From: Brevibacillus centrosporus
Lineage (GTDB): Bacteria; Bacillota; Bacilli; Brevibacillales; Brevibacillaceae
Assembly (NCBI RefSeq): GCF_003710815.1
Contig: NZ_RHHP01000026.1
Span: forward strand, 79,445-143,444
DNA length: 64,000 nt
Direction: 5' to 3'
Under the pieces are notes generated by a model. The model was not told the DNA's origin. It was given only the letters and a program-made list of their open reading frames with translations, and ran no database searches. Below are positions 61,411 through 64,000 of this stretch, in pieces. A program made the position numbers and the translations under genes. How positions within the stretch are numbered: position 1 is the stretch's first letter; each line of letters begins with the position of its first letter.

Positions 61411-62782
61411 GGAACACCTGGAGAGACTGTTTTCTCACTGTGGCGATGTCATAATTACTCGCTTCATAACCGCAGAAAATCAACCCATGCTCCTCGTGTA
61501 CTGCCAGGGACTTGTCGATCTTCATCACATGCAGGAGGTTGTCATTCCGCAGCTCGACAGCCGCTTGTCGGAAGGTGATCTGCGCGCGCTCCCCATTTCT
61601 TTTCTCAGCAGTGATGTGGATATATGGGTAGATCGTTTATTTGCCGGGGTTCTGCTGCTTTTTCTAGGTGAATTGCCTCCTTTTGCCTGGGATATCTCCA
61701 GCCGTCCCCAACGCTCGACCGAAGACGCAAATACAGAGGTGTCTATCAAAGGACCACGCGATGGCTTTATCGAGGACCTCTCCTCGAACATCGCACTCAT
61801 CCGAAAACGACTGCGGACACTCTCTCTTGCCTGTGAGTTTTTGACGCTCGGCACTCGTTCCCGATCGGAAGTGGCACTCCTCTACATGAAGGACGGAACT
61901 CCACCGGACATCGTAGAGACAATCCGCGACCGCCTGATTAGCTCCAGTTCGAAAAAAGTCATTAACAGTGCCATTTTGGAACAAAAGCTCAGCGATCAGG
62001 CCTACTCCCTCTTTCCTCTTGTCGACTACTCCGGCCGCCCTGATTTTGTGGTCTTCATGTTGATGGAGGGGAAAGCCGTGGTCTTGGTCGATGGGTCACC
62101 CGTTGCCATCATTGCCCCTGTTACTTTGCTTGAACTCATCAAGTCGCCTGAGGATGATCAATATCCGGTCGGGTATGTATGGCTAGAACGCATCCTGCGT
62201 CTCGGCGGCATTTGGATCTCTGTTTTTCTGCCCGGCTTTTGGATTGCCTTGTCCGCTTACAACATCGAGGAGTTTCCTTTTCAGCTGCTGGCGACGATTA
62301 CCCAAGGGCGAAAAGGTCTGCCTTTTTCAGCGCCGATGGAATTGCTGAGCGTACTGTTCATCTTTGAGTTTTTACGGGAAGCCGGAGCCAGACTACCGAA
62401 GACTGTCGGACAGACTTTGGCTCTCATTGGGGCCTTGATTATCGGGGATGCGTCGATCCGAGCCGGCTTTACGTCGCCCTCGATGCTCTTCATCGGGTCG
62501 CTTACGGTCGTCGCCTCCTTTACATTGATCAACCAATCGTTGAGCGGCGCTGTGTCCGTAGCCCGTTTTTTTGTCTTTTTGCTATCCGCAGTCGTTGGCA
62601 CTTACGGGTTTGTCGTCAGCATTCTCATGATCATTTACTATCTATCGACGCTGACCTCTATCGGCAGGCCCTATCTGCTATTGAAGTCTTCCAACTTTCT
62701 GTCTACCCTGTTTCTCGTTTTGTTCCGACCGCTCATCAGCATCTTTCAGCGAAGCTCCAAAAAAGGAAGGGATGTCAATTGA
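61400..62782 (+). CDS. gerA: Spore germination receptor subunit, GerA family (ger3 locus)
   Basis: A 460-residue GerA protein. N-terminal soluble half with 'TEVSIKGPRDGFIEDLSSNIALIRKRLRTLSLACEFLTLG' (family core), then five membrane helices from ~270 with 'ILRLGGIWISVFLPGFWIALSAYNIEEFP' and 'EAGARLPKTVGQTLALIGALIIGDASIRAGF'. Start ATG 61400 (AGAGGGGA upstream; ATG 61391 possible) overlaps gerB3 by 11 bases. It ends TTGA, overlapping the gerC3 start. Intact counterpart of the decayed gerA2. Confidence 0.92.
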   Translation: MTREEHLERLFSHCGDVIITRFITAENQPMLLVYCQGLVDLHHMQEVVIPQLDSRLSEGDLRALPISFLSSDVDIWVDRLFAGVLLLFLGELPPFAWDISSRPQRSTEDANTEVSIKGPRDGFIEDLSSNIALIRKRLRTLSLACEFLTLGTRSRSEVALLYMKDGTPPDIVETIRDRLISSSSKKVINSAILEQKLSDQAYSLFPLVDYSGRPDFVVFMLMEGKAVVLVDGSPVAIIAPVTLLELIKSPEDDQYPVGYVWLERILRLGGIWISVFLPGFWIALSAYNIEEFPFQLLATITQGRKGLPFSAPMELLSVLFIFEFLREAGARLPKTVGQTLALIGALIIGDASIRAGFTSPSMLFIGSLTVVASFTLINQSLSGAVSVARFFVFLLSAVVGTYGFVVSILMIIYYLSTLTSIGRPYLLLKSSNFLSTLFLVLFRPLISIFQRSSKKGRDVN

Positions 62783-63951
62783 GGAGCAAATGGATCACCA
62801 GCGTCCTTCTCACCTGCTTGCTCACCCTACTTAGCGGCTGCTGGGATCAGAAGTCCATTCAAGATATGATTTACCTGTCAGCCTTTGGGATCGATTTCGT
62901 CGACAACGAATACGTCATCTACGCCCAATCATCCGATCTGGCCAGTGTCGCCAAGCAAGAGGGGGCAGCGACGGGAGTCTCTCCTCCTGCCGTAGTCTCG
63001 ATCGGCCGAGGGGAAACGCTGCAAAACGCACTGGACAACCTGCAAAAGAACTCCCAGGTGCCGATGTTTGCGGGCTTCATTTCCTCTATTATCTATCACG
63101 AGCGGCTGTTGAAAAGAAACATCCTGCCTTCCTATGATTTTTTGAATCGATACGGTCTGGTGCGCTATACGAAATGGGTATTCGGGACGCGGGAGCCTCT
63201 CCAGGATGTCCTCAGCAACCATGCCTTGACAGGCTTTTCTCCTTTGATTTCCCTGCTGCACCAGCCCGAGGAGGTCTATAAGCAACGCTCTTTTATAGAG
63301 CCCATCCAATACTTCAAATTTATCGAGCGCTTCTGGAACCCTAGCAGTACGATCGCCTTGCCGAACATTACGATATACGAGCGATCCTGGAAGGAAAATA
63401 ACAAGTTTGTTTCCCGGCTCTCGGTAGACGGGATCCATACCATTCATCGCGGGAAATGGGAGGGCTTCTTCCCCAATACGGATTTGCTCGGTCTGCGCTG
63501 GATGAATCCGCACACAGAATTTGCCGGGGTCATTATCCGTGAAAACGGGAAGCCTCAAGCAACGCTGCGGATTAAAAATGTGCGCCTCGATGTTCACCCC
63601 GTTCGAAAAGGCGTCAAGCCTACCTTTCATATCCATATCTACATGAAAGCTTTTGTACGGGAAGTAATGGGGGAAATCTCCAACGAAAAGATCAAGCGAA
63701 TTGCGGAAAAAGAAGTGATCGAACAAGTCCGGGGGACCTTTTTGAAGGGAGTCGAACGCGGGGTAGACTTATTCGGATTTGAAGAAACCCTGTACAAAAG
63801 AGATGTGGAAGCGTGGAAGCAGTTTGCCAAAAATCACGAAAACAAAATATCAGCAGAAGCCCTCGACGGGGTAACGGTTCACTTGTACCTGAGTGACTCA
63901 GGCAAGATGAAGCAAAATTGGTTTTACCCGGATGATCTTCTGCCCAAATGA
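62779..63951 (+). CDS. gerC: Spore germination lipoprotein, Ger(x)C family (ger3 locus)
   Basis: A 390-residue lipoprotein: signal 'VLLTCLLTLLSGC' with lipid-anchored Cys at residue 21, then 'WDQKSIQDMIYLSAFGIDFVDNEYVIYAQ', the standard GerC opening. The C-terminal domain contains 'EKIKRIAEKEVIEQVRGTFLKGVERGVDLFGFEETLYKRD'. Start is TTG 62779, overlapping the gerA3 stop by 4 bases, so it is coupled. Third and last gene of the B-A-C operon; the window ends 49 bases after the stop. Confidence 0.9.
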   Translation: MRSKWITSVLLTCLLTLLSGCWDQKSIQDMIYLSAFGIDFVDNEYVIYAQSSDLASVAKQEGAATGVSPPAVVSIGRGETLQNALDNLQKNSQVPMFAGFISSIIYHERLLKRNILPSYDFLNRYGLVRYTKWVFGTREPLQDVLSNHALTGFSPLISLLHQPEEVYKQRSFIEPIQYFKFIERFWNPSSTIALPNITIYERSWKENNKFVSRLSVDGIHTIHRGKWEGFFPNTDLLGLRWMNPHTEFAGVIIRENGKPQATLRIKNVRLDVHPVRKGVKPTFHIHIYMKAFVREVMGEISNEKIKRIAEKEVIEQVRGTFLKGVERGVDLFGFEETLYKRDVEAWKQFAKNHENKISAEALDGVTVHLYLSDSGKMKQNWFYPDDLLPK

Positions 63952-64000
63952 CCAGTCACGTAAAAACAGCCCGCCCTCGTTCTGATATGCTCCCCTTTAA

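Noticed and set aside
1..64000. CRISPR arrays, rRNA, tRNA and intact insertion sequences
   Set aside because: No regularly spaced repeats, cloverleaf-like sequences or complete transposase genes were seen on either strand.

Overview
The window looks like chromosomal DNA of a spore-forming, aerobic member of the Bacillales, most likely Brevibacillus or a close relative. The support is: three spore-germination (ger) loci, CotF-like coat proteins, a Bacillus-type fadN-fadA-fadE operon under a FadR box, a T-box proline operon, an S-layer-homology protein, a GlnR/TnrA box, and strong AGGAGG ribosome-binding sites. Most of the window has moderately high GC. The stretches around 31.8-34.8 kb and 43.3-44.4 kb are clearly AT-richer and look acquired or decaying. 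The genus call is inference; no rRNA or tRNA gene was seen.

Layout. 1-170: tail of acireductone dioxygenase (methionine salvage). 0.2-7.2 kb: an intact gerA-gerB-gerC operon on the minus strand, back to back with a plus-strand gerB-gerA-gerC operon in which all three genes are broken. 7.3-12.9 kb: fatty-acid beta-oxidation operon with a FadR operator. 13-18.3 kb: SLH protein, ABC exporter pair, a small unknown protein and a lipoprotein. 18.3-22.9 kb: T-box-controlled proBAI followed by an unusual P-loop/Asp23-like protein. 23-23.7 kb: two coat-type proteins. 23.7-27.6 kb: MocR regulator divergent from a LysE exporter, then a PhoU-like/Pit phosphate uptake pair. 27.7-31.8 kb: Eis-type acetyltransferase, M42 aminopeptidase and a PadR-controlled membrane module. 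31.8-34.8 kb: AT-rich island with a secreted matrixin-like metalloprotease. 34.8-40.8 kb: ATP-grasp enzyme plus flavin monooxygenase, a cupredoxin without copper ligands, an MFS transporter, IspH and a PanE-like reductase. 40.9-42.5 kb: a GSI-beta-type glutamine synthetase behind a GlnR/TnrA box. 42.6-45.5 kb: accessory debris (DUF3231, small zinc proteins, broken SDR, truncated TetR). 45.5-55.3 kb: a sigma-54-controlled catabolic cluster. 55.4-55.6 kb: a long imperfect palindrome. 55.8-58.9 kb: cbiMNQO cobalt importer under a cobalamin riboswitch. 59-60.2 kb: class-2 PyrD. 60.3-64 kb: an intact gerB-gerA-gerC operon.

The best candidate for an undescribed system is the 45.5-55.3 kb cluster. 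A PrpR-type sigma-54 activator is transcribed away from an operon coding for an RraA-like protein, a peptide-type solute-binding protein, a nitrilase-family amidohydrolase, OppBCDF and a creatininase-family amidohydrolase. A near-consensus -24/-12 promoter sits just upstream of the first gene. The gene content suggests import of a small amide, cyclic amide or modified peptide and its hydrolysis by two different C-N hydrolases. The substrate cannot be read from the sequence.
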